Of a stretch of 64,000 nucleotides of DNA, positions 8,627 through 17,647 are shown piece by piece. How positions within the stretch are numbered: position 1 is the first letter of the stretch; each line of letters starts with the position of its first letter. This stretch comes from Alphaproteobacteria bacterium. Its GTDB lineage: Bacteria; Pseudomonadota; Alphaproteobacteria; Micropepsales; Micropepsaceae. The stretch spans positions 248,001 through 312,000 of the forward strand of contig JANXXU010000008.1 of the NCBI GenBank assembly GCA_025350465.1, given 5' to 3'. The position numbers were made by a program, and so were the translations under genes. The notes beneath the pieces were generated by a model that saw only the letters and a list, made by a program, of their open reading frames with translations, was not told the DNA's origin and did no database searches.

Positions 8627-9757
8627 TTACATCTCGCCGTGCGCAATACGCCAAGCACGCTCTACCGCGGTTCCGTAGAAATAATTGTTCCACGCCCACT
8701 GATTGTCTGGATCGCCATTGACCAGCTTCGCCTCGAAAGTGGTGAGGTTTACGCTCTTGCGGAAATCGTCGAGCGACTGGTGCCTCTGAACAGAGGCCTT
8801 GGCCTGATCCATCAGGGAAACGAACAGATCGCGTTCCAGCTTCATATAGTCGTGAGAAAATTGAACTTCCCCATGGCCCGGCACAATGACGTCGACCGGC
8901 ATGGCCACTAGGATGTTCAGGCTTTCCACAAACTGTTCGAACAGATCATCGATGCCGTAAGGTACCGGCGCGATCACCAAGTCGCCCGTCATCAGGATTT
9001 TCTCTTTCGGCAGATAAACAACGGTGTCGCCGTGCGTGTGGCCCTCGAAGTGAAGGAGCTGCACCTCTTCGCCGCCAAGCTTGATCGTCATTCGATTGTC
9101 GAATGTTATGTCGGCAGAAACGTAAGCGCCGGATCGAACCTCAGCAGCATAGACAGGTTCGAACTCCTCATAAGACCGTTTTGCGCGAGCGAGATCTGCG
9201 CCGGTCAGCTTCTTGCCATAGTCATCGATGCCGGTCTCCGCCGCCTTCCTCAGGCTCGCCAGCAGGTCCGCGCCCTGCTTGCCTTTGAATGCGTTGGCAA
9301 GGATAGCTGGGTTGCGCTGGTCAGACATATGCGCTGTGTAGTCCTGCATCACAATTTGTGCCGCTGGGAACGCGTCCTTATAAACATGGTCGCCCAAAAC
9401 ATGATCGCGATGCCAATGCGTGTTGATGATATAGCGTACCGGCTGGCTCGTAAGTCTTCGGATTTCTGCCAAGTGGCGCTCGGACAGATAGGTTGTCGAG
9501 GCGTCGATGACGATGACGCCGGCCTTTGTGATGATGACGGCCGTATTTCCGTCCTCCCAGAAATGTGTCGTGTTGTTGGAGATGAACGCATAGACGTTCG
9601 AGCTCAGCTGCTCCAAGCGAAAATCGGGTGCATATTGTTGAATCCGGACCGGCGCCATCAAAAGAGAGCCCGCGGTTCCAGATTCCATCCGCGCGAAGAA
9701 TCCGAGGGTGCCCGATAAGAACGCCGCCGCTAGTGCAGTCTTCATTTTCTTGCTCAT
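8627..9757 (-). CDS. Exported metallo-beta-lactamase-fold hydrolase
   Basis: 376 aa from the ATG at 9757 (an in-frame upstream start at 9778 is less likely because the signal sequence begins at MSKKMKTALAAAFLSG). Residues 112-124 carry the metal-binding motif THWHRDHVLGDH (H114, H116, D118, H119); further ligands are in HFEGHTHGDTVVYLP and VIVPGHGEVQ. The signal sequence places it in the periplasm. Overall plan matches SoxH/quinoprotein-relay-type MBL proteins of about 350-380 aa rather than AHL lactonases or rRNA-processing enzymes. The substrate is not evident. Confidence 0.85.
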   Translation of the reverse strand: MSKKMKTALAAAFLSGTLGFFARMESGTAGSLLMAPVRIQQYAPDFRLEQLSSNVYAFISNNTTHFWEDGNTAVIITKAGVIVIDASTTYLSERHLAEIRRLTSQPVRYIINTHWHRDHVLGDHVYKDAFPAAQIVMQDYTAHMSDQRNPAILANAFKGKQGADLLASLRKAAETGIDDYGKKLTGADLARAKRSYEEFEPVYAAEVRSGAYVSADITFDNRMTIKLGGEEVQLLHFEGHTHGDTVVYLPKEKILMTGDLVIAPVPYGIDDLFEQFVESLNILVAMPVDVIVPGHGEVQFSHDYMKLERDLFVSLMDQAKASVQRHQSLDDFRKSVNLTTFEAKLVNGDPDNQWAWNNYFYGTAVERAWRIAHGEM

Positions 9758-10160
9758 CTGAACTGCCCTTCCAGTCACGGGGCGGAGTCTGGCCCAAACA
9801 TGAGGTTACAAACTTTCGCGATTCGTCGATTGATTGATCGAACACAGTGATGGCTCCAAGAACGCATGCCTGGACCATTGCGTCGTCTATCGTGTTAGGA
9901 GCGCTTCGGGCTGGCGCACGCGCCTGCAGCGTGCTCGACGCGGCCCTCGGTGATGTCGTGAAAAAGATGTTTGACGAACAAAACAAATTGCATGTCACTT
10001 GGTTGCGCCTTCACAACTCTGCGCGGCGAGATGGGCAATCCAAGAGCCAGTTGCCGAGCGTGAGATCAGACCACTTTGTTCGTGGCGCCGGTTGTCGCGG
10101 TTCGGCATCACCAACGCTCAATCACGTTCGCGAGAACATGCGGCCGGTTTGGCGCACGCT

Positions 10161-10320
10161 TCAGCCTGCGCCGCTTGGAGCCGTGCGCAATGCAACACCG
10201 TACCGATCGATTTGTCGTTTTGATTATCGACGAAGTCGAGAGGGGTGCGTTTGTCGTCATTAATGTCGTTGACCCGGGGCGTTGTGGTCGAGAAGCAGCG
10301 ATAGGATGGCCTTCTTTCTG
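10161..10320 (-). pseudogene. Relic of ankyrin gene 3' end (copy B)
   Basis: Read on the minus strand it gives RVNDINDDKRTPLDF and NQNDKSIG, nearly the same as RVNDASDDKRTALDF and TQNDKSIG in the intact ankyrin protein at 11578-12150. DNA identity covers about 160 bases including the stop codon (TCA at 10161-10163 on the plus strand). A short deletion after the KSIG codons shifts the frame, and the upstream ankyrin repeats are missing, so it is a truncated, decayed copy. Confidence 0.8.
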
Positions 10321-10344
10321 CCGGTGGGCGGCCCCAGCTTGCGC

Positions 10345-10431
10345 TCACGTTTCGCTTAGCCCGGCGCCGACGCGAAACATGTGCCCATCGGGATGGCGCA
10401 GATGGAGTTCGAAATCGGCGGCAGCAGACAT
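10345..10431 (-). pseudogene. Possible tail of a VOC/glyoxalase-fold gene
   Basis: A 28-codon frame ending in TGA reads FELHLRHPDGHMFRVGAG, like the final strand of glyoxalase/bleomycin-resistance (VOC) proteins, in which a [RD]-PDG-[HN] turn precedes the last beta strand. No longer upstream frame connects to it. It sits next to the ankyrin relic, so it is likely another gene stub. The match is short and may be chance. Confidence 0.3.
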
Positions 10432-10489
10432 TGGTAATCAGCGTCGGTTGACCCTGTAAAAGACCGGCGGCGAGCGCTAGGCTCCCGAC

Positions 10490-11572
10490 ATGGCAGATCC
10501 AAATGCCCTCAACCAGGAATTCACAAAGTACGATCAGGTCCGCAAGGCGCATACCTATCGTTTGGCCGAACACGAAAGTGATCAATTCGACGACGAGTAC
10601 CAGATCGGCACGCTGGATTTAGACCCGTTCCTGCACGGTGACGCGAAAGACAAAGCGCGTTTCGCTGAAAGCTTCGGCGCCGCACTGCAGGAGATCGGGT
10701 TTGCAGTCCTGACCGGACACGGCGTCGATACCTCGCTCTACGATCAGATCCACGACAGCGTCACCGAGTTGTTCACATCGACATCGCTCGCCGAGAAGAT
10801 GCGTTTCCGCGCCAAGCGCCATGGCTCCGTAAGCCAGGGCTACTTTCCACTCGAGGAAACTAGCGACATCCATCCGGACCTGGTCGAGGGTTGGGTGTGG
10901 TGCAGGCGTGCCTTCGACATTCCCCAGCATCTCGCCCCCCAGAATCGAGACCGACCCTTTCGCGCGGAAGATTACTGGCCGCAAGTAGAATACGAGCGGC
11001 GGTTGCGACGTCTCGTCCTCGCCCACGAGCCGCTCTTCAAACCCATCGCCCAGGCCATGTTCCAGAGCCTCGGTTGCGATCCGCATGTCTACGACCGAAA
11101 ACTGACCGGCACCAATTTCGGTCTGCGCCTGAACTACTACCCCCCGATGACCGCCGATCAAGAACGCTCCGGTGCCGGTCGCTTGCTCGGCCACGAAGAC
11201 GTCGATTTGTTTACGATTTTGCCGGCACCGCGTCTCGACGGTCTGCAGGTCTGGAACCACCGCAGCAATAAGTGGGTGCGTCTGCGCGCACCGAAGAATT
11301 CGATCATCATCAACACCGGCGATTACATGCAGCGCATTACCAACGACCGCCTGCCGTCAACGACACATCGCGTCGGCAAACCGGTCGATGGCTCGCACAT
11401 GACAAGAGCCAGAGTCTCGTTCCCGATGGCGGTTTATGTGTGGGAGGAGGAAATCCTCGAGGTGCTGCCGGGCTTGGGCGAGCCCAAATACGAGGCCGTC
11501 AAAGCGATCACCTTCCATACGCGCAGCACAGCCAAGTTCTACGGCGACGACTACGCCGTCGAGTCCGCTTAG
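10490..11572 (+). CDS. Isopenicillin-N-synthase-like 2OG-Fe(II) oxygenase
   Basis: 360 aa. The N-terminal DIOX_N part (about 38-150) includes GFAVLTGHGVD. The C-terminal jelly roll holds the iron triad His235-x-Asp237 (LGHEDVDLFTIL) and His293 (STTHRVGKP), and the 2-oxoglutarate-binding Arg308-x-Ser310 (RARVSFP). This family uses Fe(II), O2 and usually 2-oxoglutarate for hydroxylation or ring formation; in bacteria the substrate is generally unknown. It stands alone, convergent with the ankyrin gene 5 bases away. Ribosome binding site is weak (TAGGCTCCCGAC before ATG). Confidence 0.88.
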   Translation: MADPNALNQEFTKYDQVRKAHTYRLAEHESDQFDDEYQIGTLDLDPFLHGDAKDKARFAESFGAALQEIGFAVLTGHGVDTSLYDQIHDSVTELFTSTSLAEKMRFRAKRHGSVSQGYFPLEETSDIHPDLVEGWVWCRRAFDIPQHLAPQNRDRPFRAEDYWPQVEYERRLRRLVLAHEPLFKPIAQAMFQSLGCDPHVYDRKLTGTNFGLRLNYYPPMTADQERSGAGRLLGHEDVDLFTILPAPRLDGLQVWNHRSNKWVRLRAPKNSIIINTGDYMQRITNDRLPSTTHRVGKPVDGSHMTRARVSFPMAVYVWEEEILEVLPGLGEPKYEAVKAITFHTRSTAKFYGDDYAVESA

Positions 11573-11577
11573 CGCCG

Positions 11578-12150
11578 TCAGCCTCCGCCGTGCTTGGCGC
11601 CGTGCGCGATCAATGCAACGCCGATCGATTTGTCGTTTTGCGTATCGGCGAAGTCGAGCGCGGTTCGTTTGTCGTCGCTGGCATCGTTGACCCGGGCGGT
11701 GTGGTCGAGAAGCAGCAATAGGATGGCCTTCTTTCCCTTGCGCGCGGCATACATGAGGGGCGTGTAGCCGCCGTCCTTGCTGCGCGCGTTGACGTCGGCG
11801 CCATGCTCGATCAGGAAAATCGCGACCTTCGGGAACCCCTGCGCAGAGGCGTTCATGAGCGGCGTCCAGCCGCTCTTGTTCGTTTGCGTGTCGACTTTGG
11901 CGCCGCGCTCGACAAGTAATTTCACCACGGGCAGATGCCCGGTATACGCCGCCCAGTTGAGCGCGGTCAGGTTCTCCGCGTCGGGCGCATCGACCGCGAC
12001 GCCGGTCGCGAGAAGTTTGGTCACTGCCGCGACTTTGCCCGCTTTAGCTGCCGCGATCAGCGGACTATCCGCCGCCGCGCTGCATGAAATGCTGAGGACA
12101 AACGCCAGCAGCGCAATGCCAGCTACCCCGAGGCTTGATCGTGACCGCAT
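11578..12150 (-). CDS. Exported ankyrin-repeat protein
   Basis: 190 aa. Signal peptide in residues 1-26 (hydrophobic GIALLAFVLSISCSAAA). Five ankyrin repeats follow, each about 33 residues: PLIAAAKAGKVAAVTKLL, TALNWAAYTGHLPVVKLL, TPLMNASAQGFPKVAIFL, TPLMYAARKGKKAILLLL and the shorter last one TALDFADTQNDKSIGVAL. Small periplasmic ankyrin proteins of this type bind partner proteins; the partner is unknown here. ATG follows GAGGGGAATGAG. Two decayed copies of its 3' end lie at 549-659 and 10161-10320. Confidence 0.87.
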   Translation of the reverse strand: MRSRSSLGVAGIALLAFVLSISCSAAADSPLIAAAKAGKVAAVTKLLATGVAVDAPDAENLTALNWAAYTGHLPVVKLLVERGAKVDTQTNKSGWTPLMNASAQGFPKVAIFLIEHGADVNARSKDGGYTPLMYAARKGKKAILLLLLDHTARVNDASDDKRTALDFADTQNDKSIGVALIAHGAKHGGG

Positions 12151-12339
12151 CTCATTCCCCTCCGAGCGCCGGACTAGATTTCATCGACGGGCCTGAGTGT
12201 GAGGCCAAGCCGGTCCAACCGCAAATCGAGGCTCGGGTACCGCTTTTCTGTCGATGGTGTCGCAGCGCCGCGCTTGCGCACCGGTGGTCCGTCGGCAAAC
12301 AATCGCGCGTTGCCGATGCGGCCGGGCAATCGAGGTGGC

Positions 12340-12570
12340 ATGAGAAAGCGGATCTCGACGATATTAATGGGCACCGGTTTTGTCGGCGGTGCCATGGCCG
12401 CCGTCACCTACATCTACTTCATGTGGACGCAGGATTGGGGCCCGATGTTCACCCGCGGCCACAACCTGATGCTGGTACTGACGTTGTTCGGCACGGTCTT
12501 CGTGTTTCTCGCCGTCCTTGCGGTCTTCGGCATGATCGCCGCTTGGATCGATCCGAAGATGGGCACGTGA
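12340..12570 (+). CDS. Small two-helix membrane protein
   Basis: 76 aa from the ATG at 12340 (CGAGGTGG just upstream); the longer frame starting at 12199 has an Arg/Pro-rich, non-protein-like leader. Two hydrophobic segments: ILMGTGFVGGAMAAVTYIYF (about 8-27) and LVLTLFGTVFVFLAVLAVFG (about 46-66), with a short polar loop. Family not recognised. It lies between the divergent ankyrin gene and the TPR gene. Confidence 0.6.
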   Translation: MRKRISTILMGTGFVGGAMAAVTYIYFMWTQDWGPMFTRGHNLMLVLTLFGTVFVFLAVLAVFGMIAAWIDPKMGT

Positions 12571-12654
12571 TGCGGCGGGCCGCCCACGTAGTCGCGGCTG
12601 CTGCGCAGACGGGTTACAGTCTCGCTCGGAAGGCAAGCATCGGAAGTTATCAGC

Positions 12655-14532
12655 ATGAGATGGTGGATCGCCGCTGCGTTCGGGCTCTGTGCGACGGCAA
12701 TTGCGCATGCCGCCAACGATAATCTGGCCTACCGTTGGATGCTCTGCAAGTCGGACGCGTCGCACCTGATAAATCCGGACGTTCAGATAACGGCGTGCGA
12801 CGCGATCATCAAAGACGGCAGCGAGACAAGCGACAATCTGGCAACCGCACACGCCTTCCGCGGCTATGCCTACGACGTCAAAGGAGACCGTGACCGCGCT
12901 CTAGCAGACTATAGCGAATCGATCCGCCTCAAGCCTTTTGCCTCGGTGTTCCGCTTGCGCGCCGAGTGCCGCGACCGCGCTGAACAGCATGCGGCCGCCG
13001 TCCAGGATTTTGATGCCGCAATCCGTCTCGATCCGTCCGATGTCGGCAGCTATATCGGGCGCGCGATCGCTCACCGGGCGCTTCAAAGATACGATCTGGC
13101 CATCGCGGATTATTCAAGCGCCATTCGCCTAAAGTCGGACGCGGCCGATACATTCTTTTTTCGCGGTCTTGCGTATCAGCACATCAACGATTTTGATCAT
13201 GCGATTGCCGACTACGATCACGCAATCGGGTTGAAGCCTGATCTCGCGGCCGCCTTCGTGTCGCGCGGACATGCCCGCTTTGCAAAGCGCGACTGGGACG
13301 GGGCAATTGGCGACTACACGCATGCAATCACGCTCGGTCGATCGGACGTCGGCGTTCTTCTGTCAAGGGCGGATGCGTACAATGCTATGGACGATATGGC
13401 CCACGTCAAGGCCGACTGCGAACGAGCCGTGGCACTCGACCCCAAGTCTGCGGACGCGCACATCGCACTTGGCTTAGCCCTCCAAGACCTCGCGCAGCAC
13501 GATCGCGCACTGACGGAATTCGAAACGGCGATCAAACTGAGTGCGGATGATGTCTCAGGCCTGCTGAGCCGCGCCAAGGCATTTCGGGTCAAGCGCGATT
13601 TTGACAAGGCGATTGAAATCTACACGCAAGCTTTAGCAAAGAGCGCGAGCGATCCGTGGATATTCTACGGACGCGCGCGGGCATACGCCGGCAAGGGCGA
13701 CCGAACTCACTCCATCGCCGATCTCGACAGAGTCATACGCATGGCCCCCGACTTGCTGGAGGCGCGGGTATCACGCGGCACGACTTACCTCAGGATGCTT
13801 CAATTCGATCGCGCCATTGCCGACTTCAACGTCGCATTGCAACAGCGGCCGGACGATGTTGGGGCGCTGGTCGGGCGCGGCGCGGTGCACCGTTGGCGCG
13901 CAGAATATGATCTGGCGATCGCAGACTTCGATTCGGCTCTTCGCCTCGATCCGTCGTCCTCTGCGCCACCGTTGATCAGTCGTGGCCTCGCCTTGCAGCA
14001 CAAGGGTGAGGCGCGCCAAGCGCGCATGGATTTCGACGCGGCGATCTTGCTCTACACCAAGAAGTTGCGCGCGCGGCCGGGCGCGGCTTTCGCATATGTC
14101 GATCGCGCGCTTGGTTATGAACGCAAGCGTAGTTTCAACAACGCTCTTCGAGATTTGGATCGCGCCCTTTCGCTGCAGCCAGAGTACGAAGCCGCACTCA
14201 ACGATCGCTGCTGGACACGAGCAGTTGCGGGCAAGCATCTCAGCGCCGCGCTCGCGGACTGCAACGCAGCCGCAGCGCGCGAGCCTAAGGATCTCTATGT
14301 CGTCGGTACGCGCGCCCTTGCTTACTATCGCCTGCGTCAATTCGATCGTGCGATCACCGATTGCAACACGCAGTTGGCTACCGCCCCCAACGTAGCGTCC
14401 TGCCTGTTCCTGCGCGGCGCCGCGAAGCATCGATTGAGAGACAGCACTGGCGGGGATAGCGACATTGCGCAGGCAAACTCGATCGACCCGTCCGTCGCGG
14501 CCGAGTACGCGCTATACGGAGTGAAGCCGTAA
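12655..14532 (+). CDS. Exported tetratricopeptide (TPR) repeat protein
   Basis: 625 aa with a signal peptide (RWWIAAAFGLCATAIAHA). After a short Cys-containing entry segment (CKSDASHLI ... TACDAIIKDGS, about 32-62), it is TPR to the end, roughly 15 repeats with the pattern G-x-x-Y-x-x-x-x-x-x-x-x-A-I-x-D-[FY]-[ST]-x-A-I-x-L-x-P. Such proteins are scaffolds for protein complexes in the periplasm. The TPR lipoprotein at 48519-49853 has the same C-x-n-AC-xx-I-x-[DS]G entry segment, so the two are paralogous. No clear operon partner. Confidence 0.88.
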   Translation: MRWWIAAAFGLCATAIAHAANDNLAYRWMLCKSDASHLINPDVQITACDAIIKDGSETSDNLATAHAFRGYAYDVKGDRDRALADYSESIRLKPFASVFRLRAECRDRAEQHAAAVQDFDAAIRLDPSDVGSYIGRAIAHRALQRYDLAIADYSSAIRLKSDAADTFFFRGLAYQHINDFDHAIADYDHAIGLKPDLAAAFVSRGHARFAKRDWDGAIGDYTHAITLGRSDVGVLLSRADAYNAMDDMAHVKADCERAVALDPKSADAHIALGLALQDLAQHDRALTEFETAIKLSADDVSGLLSRAKAFRVKRDFDKAIEIYTQALAKSASDPWIFYGRARAYAGKGDRTHSIADLDRVIRMAPDLLEARVSRGTTYLRMLQFDRAIADFNVALQQRPDDVGALVGRGAVHRWRAEYDLAIADFDSALRLDPSSSAPPLISRGLALQHKGEARQARMDFDAAILLYTKKLRARPGAAFAYVDRALGYERKRSFNNALRDLDRALSLQPEYEAALNDRCWTRAVAGKHLSAALADCNAAAAREPKDLYVVGTRALAYYRLRQFDRAITDCNTQLATAPNVASCLFLRGAAKHRLRDSTGGDSDIAQANSIDPSVAAEYALYGVKP

Positions 14533-14544
14533 CGCCCGAATACT

Positions 14545-14712
14545 TTACAGCGCGAGGCATGTCAGCGAGCGGCGGACCGCGCCGACTGTCGCCGACAGAA
14601 TCCAACCGATGATGCCGGCGACCAAGAAGATCCCGCCGAATAGCCAGCAGCCTTCGAGACCCGCGTCGCCAAAGTCGAGCGCGATTACGGCTTCGAACGC
14701 TAGGACAGTAGC
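14545..14712 (-). pseudogene. Possible truncated small membrane protein
   Basis: A minus-strand frame between stops of 55 codons, just downstream of the 3-hydroxybutyrate dehydrogenase gene, reads ALDFGDAGLEGCWLFGG followed by a hydrophobic segment IFLVAGIIGWILSATVGAV and a basic end. It looks like a real membrane protein C-terminus but has no ATG, GTG or TTG before the hydrophobic part, so it is either a stub or uses a start I cannot identify. Confidence 0.35.
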
Positions 14713-14726
14713 TTAGAAAGCAGAGT

Positions 14727-15506
14727 CTACTGCATAAACCAGCCGTGGCTGACGACCAGCGATTGGCCGGTCAGCGCGTTCGACGCGAATGAGGCGAAGA
14801 ACAGCGCCGTCTCGGCGACGTCGTCGACCGTCGTGAATTCGCCGTCGACCGTTTCCCTCAGCATGACGTTCTTGATGACCTCGGCTTCCGAAATGCCGAG
14901 CTCCTTGGCCTGCTCCGGAATTTGCTTTTCGACCAAAGGCGTGCGCACGAAGCCGGGACAGATCACGTTTGCGCGCACCTTATGCGCCGCGCCCTCCTTG
15001 GCGACGACTTTGGCAAGCCCGATGAGGCCGTGCTTGGCCGCCACATAAGGCGCCTTGAGCGCCGAGGCTTCTTTCGAATGCACGGAGCCCATATAGATGA
15101 TGCTGCCGCCGCGGCCTTGTTTGTACATCTGGCGCAGCGCCGCGCGCGTCGTCAGGAACGCGCCGTCGAGGTGAATCGACAACAATTGCTTCCATTTACC
15201 GAAGTCGAATTGGTCGATCGGCATGACGGTCTGAATGCCGGCGTTGCTGATCAAGATGTCGATGCCGTCGTACGCCTTGATCGCCTTGGCCATCCCGGCC
15301 TCGACCTGATCCTCATTGGTCACGTCCATGGCGACGCCCAGCGCCTTGCTCGGGCCGCCGAGTTCGATTGCGGTCGCGTCGGCGCCCGCTTGGTTCAAGT
15401 CGGCGATGACGACCTTGGCGCCCTCTCGAACGAAGACCATGGCGATATCCTTGCCGATGCCGCTCGCGGCTCCGGTGATGACGGCGACTTTGTTTTGAAG
15501 GCGCAT
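14727..15506 (-). CDS. bdhA: 3-hydroxybutyrate dehydrogenase (SDR)
   Basis: 259 aa, the usual length. Classical SDR signature: TGAASGIG (11-18), D61 after the third strand, NAG (88-90), catalytic Ser141, Tyr154 and Lys158 (YVAAK). The ending VVSHGWFMQ resembles the HGW-x-Q terminus typical of D-3-hydroxybutyrate dehydrogenases. It interconverts 3-hydroxybutyrate and acetoacetate with NAD. ATG follows AAGAGGAACCCCC. The next gene upstream (17 bp) is acetoacetate decarboxylase, which would use its product, and then a patatin; all three run on the minus strand. Confidence 0.92.
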   Translation of the reverse strand: MRLQNKVAVITGAASGIGKDIAMVFVREGAKVVIADLNQAGADATAIELGGPSKALGVAMDVTNEDQVEAGMAKAIKAYDGIDILISNAGIQTVMPIDQFDFGKWKQLLSIHLDGAFLTTRAALRQMYKQGRGGSIIYMGSVHSKEASALKAPYVAAKHGLIGLAKVVAKEGAAHKVRANVICPGFVRTPLVEKQIPEQAKELGISEAEVIKNVMLRETVDGEFTTVDDVAETALFFASFASNALTGQSLVVSHGWFMQ

Positions 15507-15522
15507 GGGGGTTCCTCTTGGT

Positions 15523-16260
15523 TCAGCGCAGATAGTCGTGCACGACCCGGCCGAGGCCGAGCGTCAAATCGGCGAGTATATGTACGGCTGAAACGACTTC
15601 GTTGACCGGCAGTTCCGCGACCGGGGCAAGCGCATGGGCATGAAGCTCGAGCGCCGCCGGCCCGGTCCACGCGCCCTTCACGGTCACGTCTTCCAACGCA
15701 TATTCCACGATCTCGCAAATGCGCGCCGAGCCGTCAACGTGCGGGATGATCTTGAGCAAGAAGTTCGGCGTTGCCATCGATGCTTTGATCGCGGCGAGAT
15801 CGGCGGCGCGATGCTTGAACCCCATCGTGCCGGTCGCCAAGCGCACCGGCCCGTAGTCGAGCGTGCCGACAAGCGTATCGACCTCGACCTTGAGCCGCGG
15901 CTCGGCCAGTTTCTTTGGAAAGCCCCAGAGTTCGCGCCCGCCCGCAATCGGTCCTTCGTCGTTCAAGAACATGCAATGCGTATAGTTGCCGGGGCGTCCG
16001 TCGAGCGTCACTGGAATGACCTGGCCGGATTCCGTGTAGTCGCCGAAGCCGGTCGAATTCGGCATACGGATGAATTCATATTTCACGAGATCGCCGGCGG
16101 GCTTGAGCGGCTCGGGCACCAGCGCGCGCAGCTTCTCCGGCGACGTTCGATAGGTGATGATCAAATATTCACGGTCGACGAAGCGATAGGGCCCCGGCGG
16201 GAACGCCGGGCTCGTCAACGGCATCGCAAAGGCGCGCTCGCGGACTTCGCTTTCCTTCAT
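15523..16260 (-). CDS. adc: Acetoacetate decarboxylase
   Basis: 245 aa, the standard length. The active-site stretch [15 protein letters not shown] places Lys116 as the Schiff-base lysine and Lys117 as the neighbour that lowers its pKa, as in the clostridial enzyme (Lys115/Lys116). Arg and Glu of the RE pair (109-110) are also present. It converts acetoacetate to acetone and CO2. It lies 11 bp downstream of the patatin gene and 17 bp upstream of bdhA, so one transcript is likely. In this setting it may drain acetoacetate formed from hydroxybutyrate. Confidence 0.93.
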   Translation of the reverse strand: MKESEVRERAFAMPLTSPAFPPGPYRFVDREYLIITYRTSPEKLRALVPEPLKPAGDLVKYEFIRMPNSTGFGDYTESGQVIPVTLDGRPGNYTHCMFLNDEGPIAGGRELWGFPKKLAEPRLKVEVDTLVGTLDYGPVRLATGTMGFKHRAADLAAIKASMATPNFLLKIIPHVDGSARICEIVEYALEDVTVKGAWTGPAALELHAHALAPVAELPVNEVVSAVHILADLTLGLGRVVHDYLR

Positions 16261-16271
16261 CGGAGGCTCCG

Positions 16272-17510
16272 TTATTCGCCGTCGTGTTCGGTGAGATCGT
16301 AGATGAAAACGCCTTCGAGATTGGTTGGGCGTTCGAAAATCTCCTTATGCCGCAACGTGCGCGTCGCGTCATTGTGGCCCGCGCGCCAATGATCTTCCAT
16401 GCTGAGGCGCGAAAACTCGTAGTCCTTGGAATCGCCCTCATATTCCTTCGGACGATAGATGAGGTGCACCACGCTATAGACGTGCGGATCGATCACCGCG
16501 TCGAGCACCTTGGCGGCCTCCGTTTGGCGCAATTCGTCGGGCAGCTGCGTCAGCAGCTCGGCGATCGCGCAATGCACCTTGCGCGCTTCCTTCAGCCAAT
16601 TGGTGCCGGCACGCGTGCGGCTTGAGTATTGAATTTCTTTCTGACGCGTCATCACTTCGGCCATCGTGCCCGGAAACTTGCCGCGCGCATTCCATAGGTC
16701 GACCTGGAACGCCAACATGTCGTGCTCGCCGCCGTTCTCGACCGCCCATTGCAGCGGCGTGTTCGAGACCATGCCGCCGTCCCAATAATATTCGCCTTCG
16801 ATCTCGATCGCCGGGAACCCCGGGGGCAGGGCGCCGCTCGCCATGATGTGTTCCGGGCCGATGCGCTGTTCCTTGGAATCGAAATAGGCGAAGTTTCCGC
16901 TGCGCACGTTGACGGCCCCGACGCTCAAGCGGATTTCGCTCGTGCCGATGCGCTCGAAGTCGATCAATTTCTCCAGCGTCGCTTTCAGCGGCCGCGTGTC
17001 GTAATAGCTTGTGGCGTCGATCGTACCCGACGATTGAAACCAAGGCGGCGGCAAGCGCGGTTCGAAGAAGCCCGGCACGCCCGCCATGGCGACAGCGGCG
17101 GAGTTCATCTGATTGAACGTCGTTCGCGCCGTCTCGCCGCGCGCGAACATGCCTTGCCATTCGCCGGATGGCGCCCAGGGCGAGGGCGTGCTGACGATCT
17201 CCCAGAACGCGCGCAGCTTTTCGACGCGGCTCTCGGGTGCATTGCCGGCGATGATCGCGGCATTGATCGCGCCGATCGAAATTCCTGCGAGCCAAGTCGG
17301 GTGCACGCCCGCCTCGGCCAAAGCTTGATAGACGCCCGCCTGATAGGCGCCCAGCGCACCGCCGCCTTGCAGAAGCAGGGCGATCGTGTCGAACGCAGAC
17401 CCCGGTCCGCGCCGTTCGGCTGCCGCAGCGACCTGCATCGCGCGCCGTCGTGCCAGTTGCGCGCGGCTCACGCCGCGCTTGTCGCCCGAAGGTTTGATCT
17501 TCTCTTGCAT
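16272..17510 (-). CDS. Patatin-like phospholipase (DUF3734 type) of hydroxybutyrate operon
   Basis: 412 aa. Patatin motifs: oxyanion loop [10 protein letters not shown] (48-57), nucleophile elbow GISIG with Ser78, and the catalytic Asp244 in WDGG. A basic N-terminus (1-40) precedes the fold and the C-terminal ~120 residues form the DUF3734-like helical part. Patatins hydrolyse acyl esters; in alphaproteobacteria this subgroup is often found with 3-hydroxybutyrate dehydrogenase and is suspected in PHB or lipid turnover. First gene of the operon with adc and bdhA. The upstream gap 17511-17647 contains an AGTTG-AGGA-CAACT dyad (17576-17589) that could be an operator. Confidence 0.9.
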   Translation of the reverse strand: MQEKIKPSGDKRGVSRAQLARRRAMQVAAAAERRGPGSAFDTIALLLQGGGALGAYQAGVYQALAEAGVHPTWLAGISIGAINAAIIAGNAPESRVEKLRAFWEIVSTPSPWAPSGEWQGMFARGETARTTFNQMNSAAVAMAGVPGFFEPRLPPPWFQSSGTIDATSYYDTRPLKATLEKLIDFERIGTSEIRLSVGAVNVRSGNFAYFDSKEQRIGPEHIMASGALPPGFPAIEIEGEYYWDGGMVSNTPLQWAVENGGEHDMLAFQVDLWNARGKFPGTMAEVMTRQKEIQYSSRTRAGTNWLKEARKVHCAIAELLTQLPDELRQTEAAKVLDAVIDPHVYSVVHLIYRPKEYEGDSKDYEFSRLSMEDHWRAGHNDATRTLRHKEIFERPTNLEGVFIYDLTEHDGE

Positions 17511-17647
17511 ATGGAAAAACCGGAAAATGGGGACGGGTGCGAAGGGGTACGCCCGCGGGGATATGCGCCGCGGTCAAGTTGAGGACAACTCACAAAGCAG
17601 TAATGTCCCCTGTCTAGTATCACGCATTCGGCAAAAATTTGAGGCAC

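Larger units (their letters stand above)
9779..10489. other. Gene-free interval holding relics
   Basis: About 700 bases before the 2OG oxygenase gene. It contains the ankyrin relic at 10161-10320 and a possible VOC-protein tail at 10345-10431, both on the minus strand. The first 380 bases show only short frames without ribosome binding sites or recognisable motifs. The density of relics suggests this is a site of past deletion or recombination. Confidence 0.5.

Noticed and set aside
8627-9757. AHL lactonase to quench the local signal
   Set aside because: The protein has a signal peptide and SoxH-like length and motifs; it is 47 kb from luxI. No evidence for lactonase function.
9847-10263. 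Plus-strand frame of 138 codons before the oxygenase gene
   Set aside because: No ribosome binding site, runs through the ankyrin relic, Arg/Ser-rich end.
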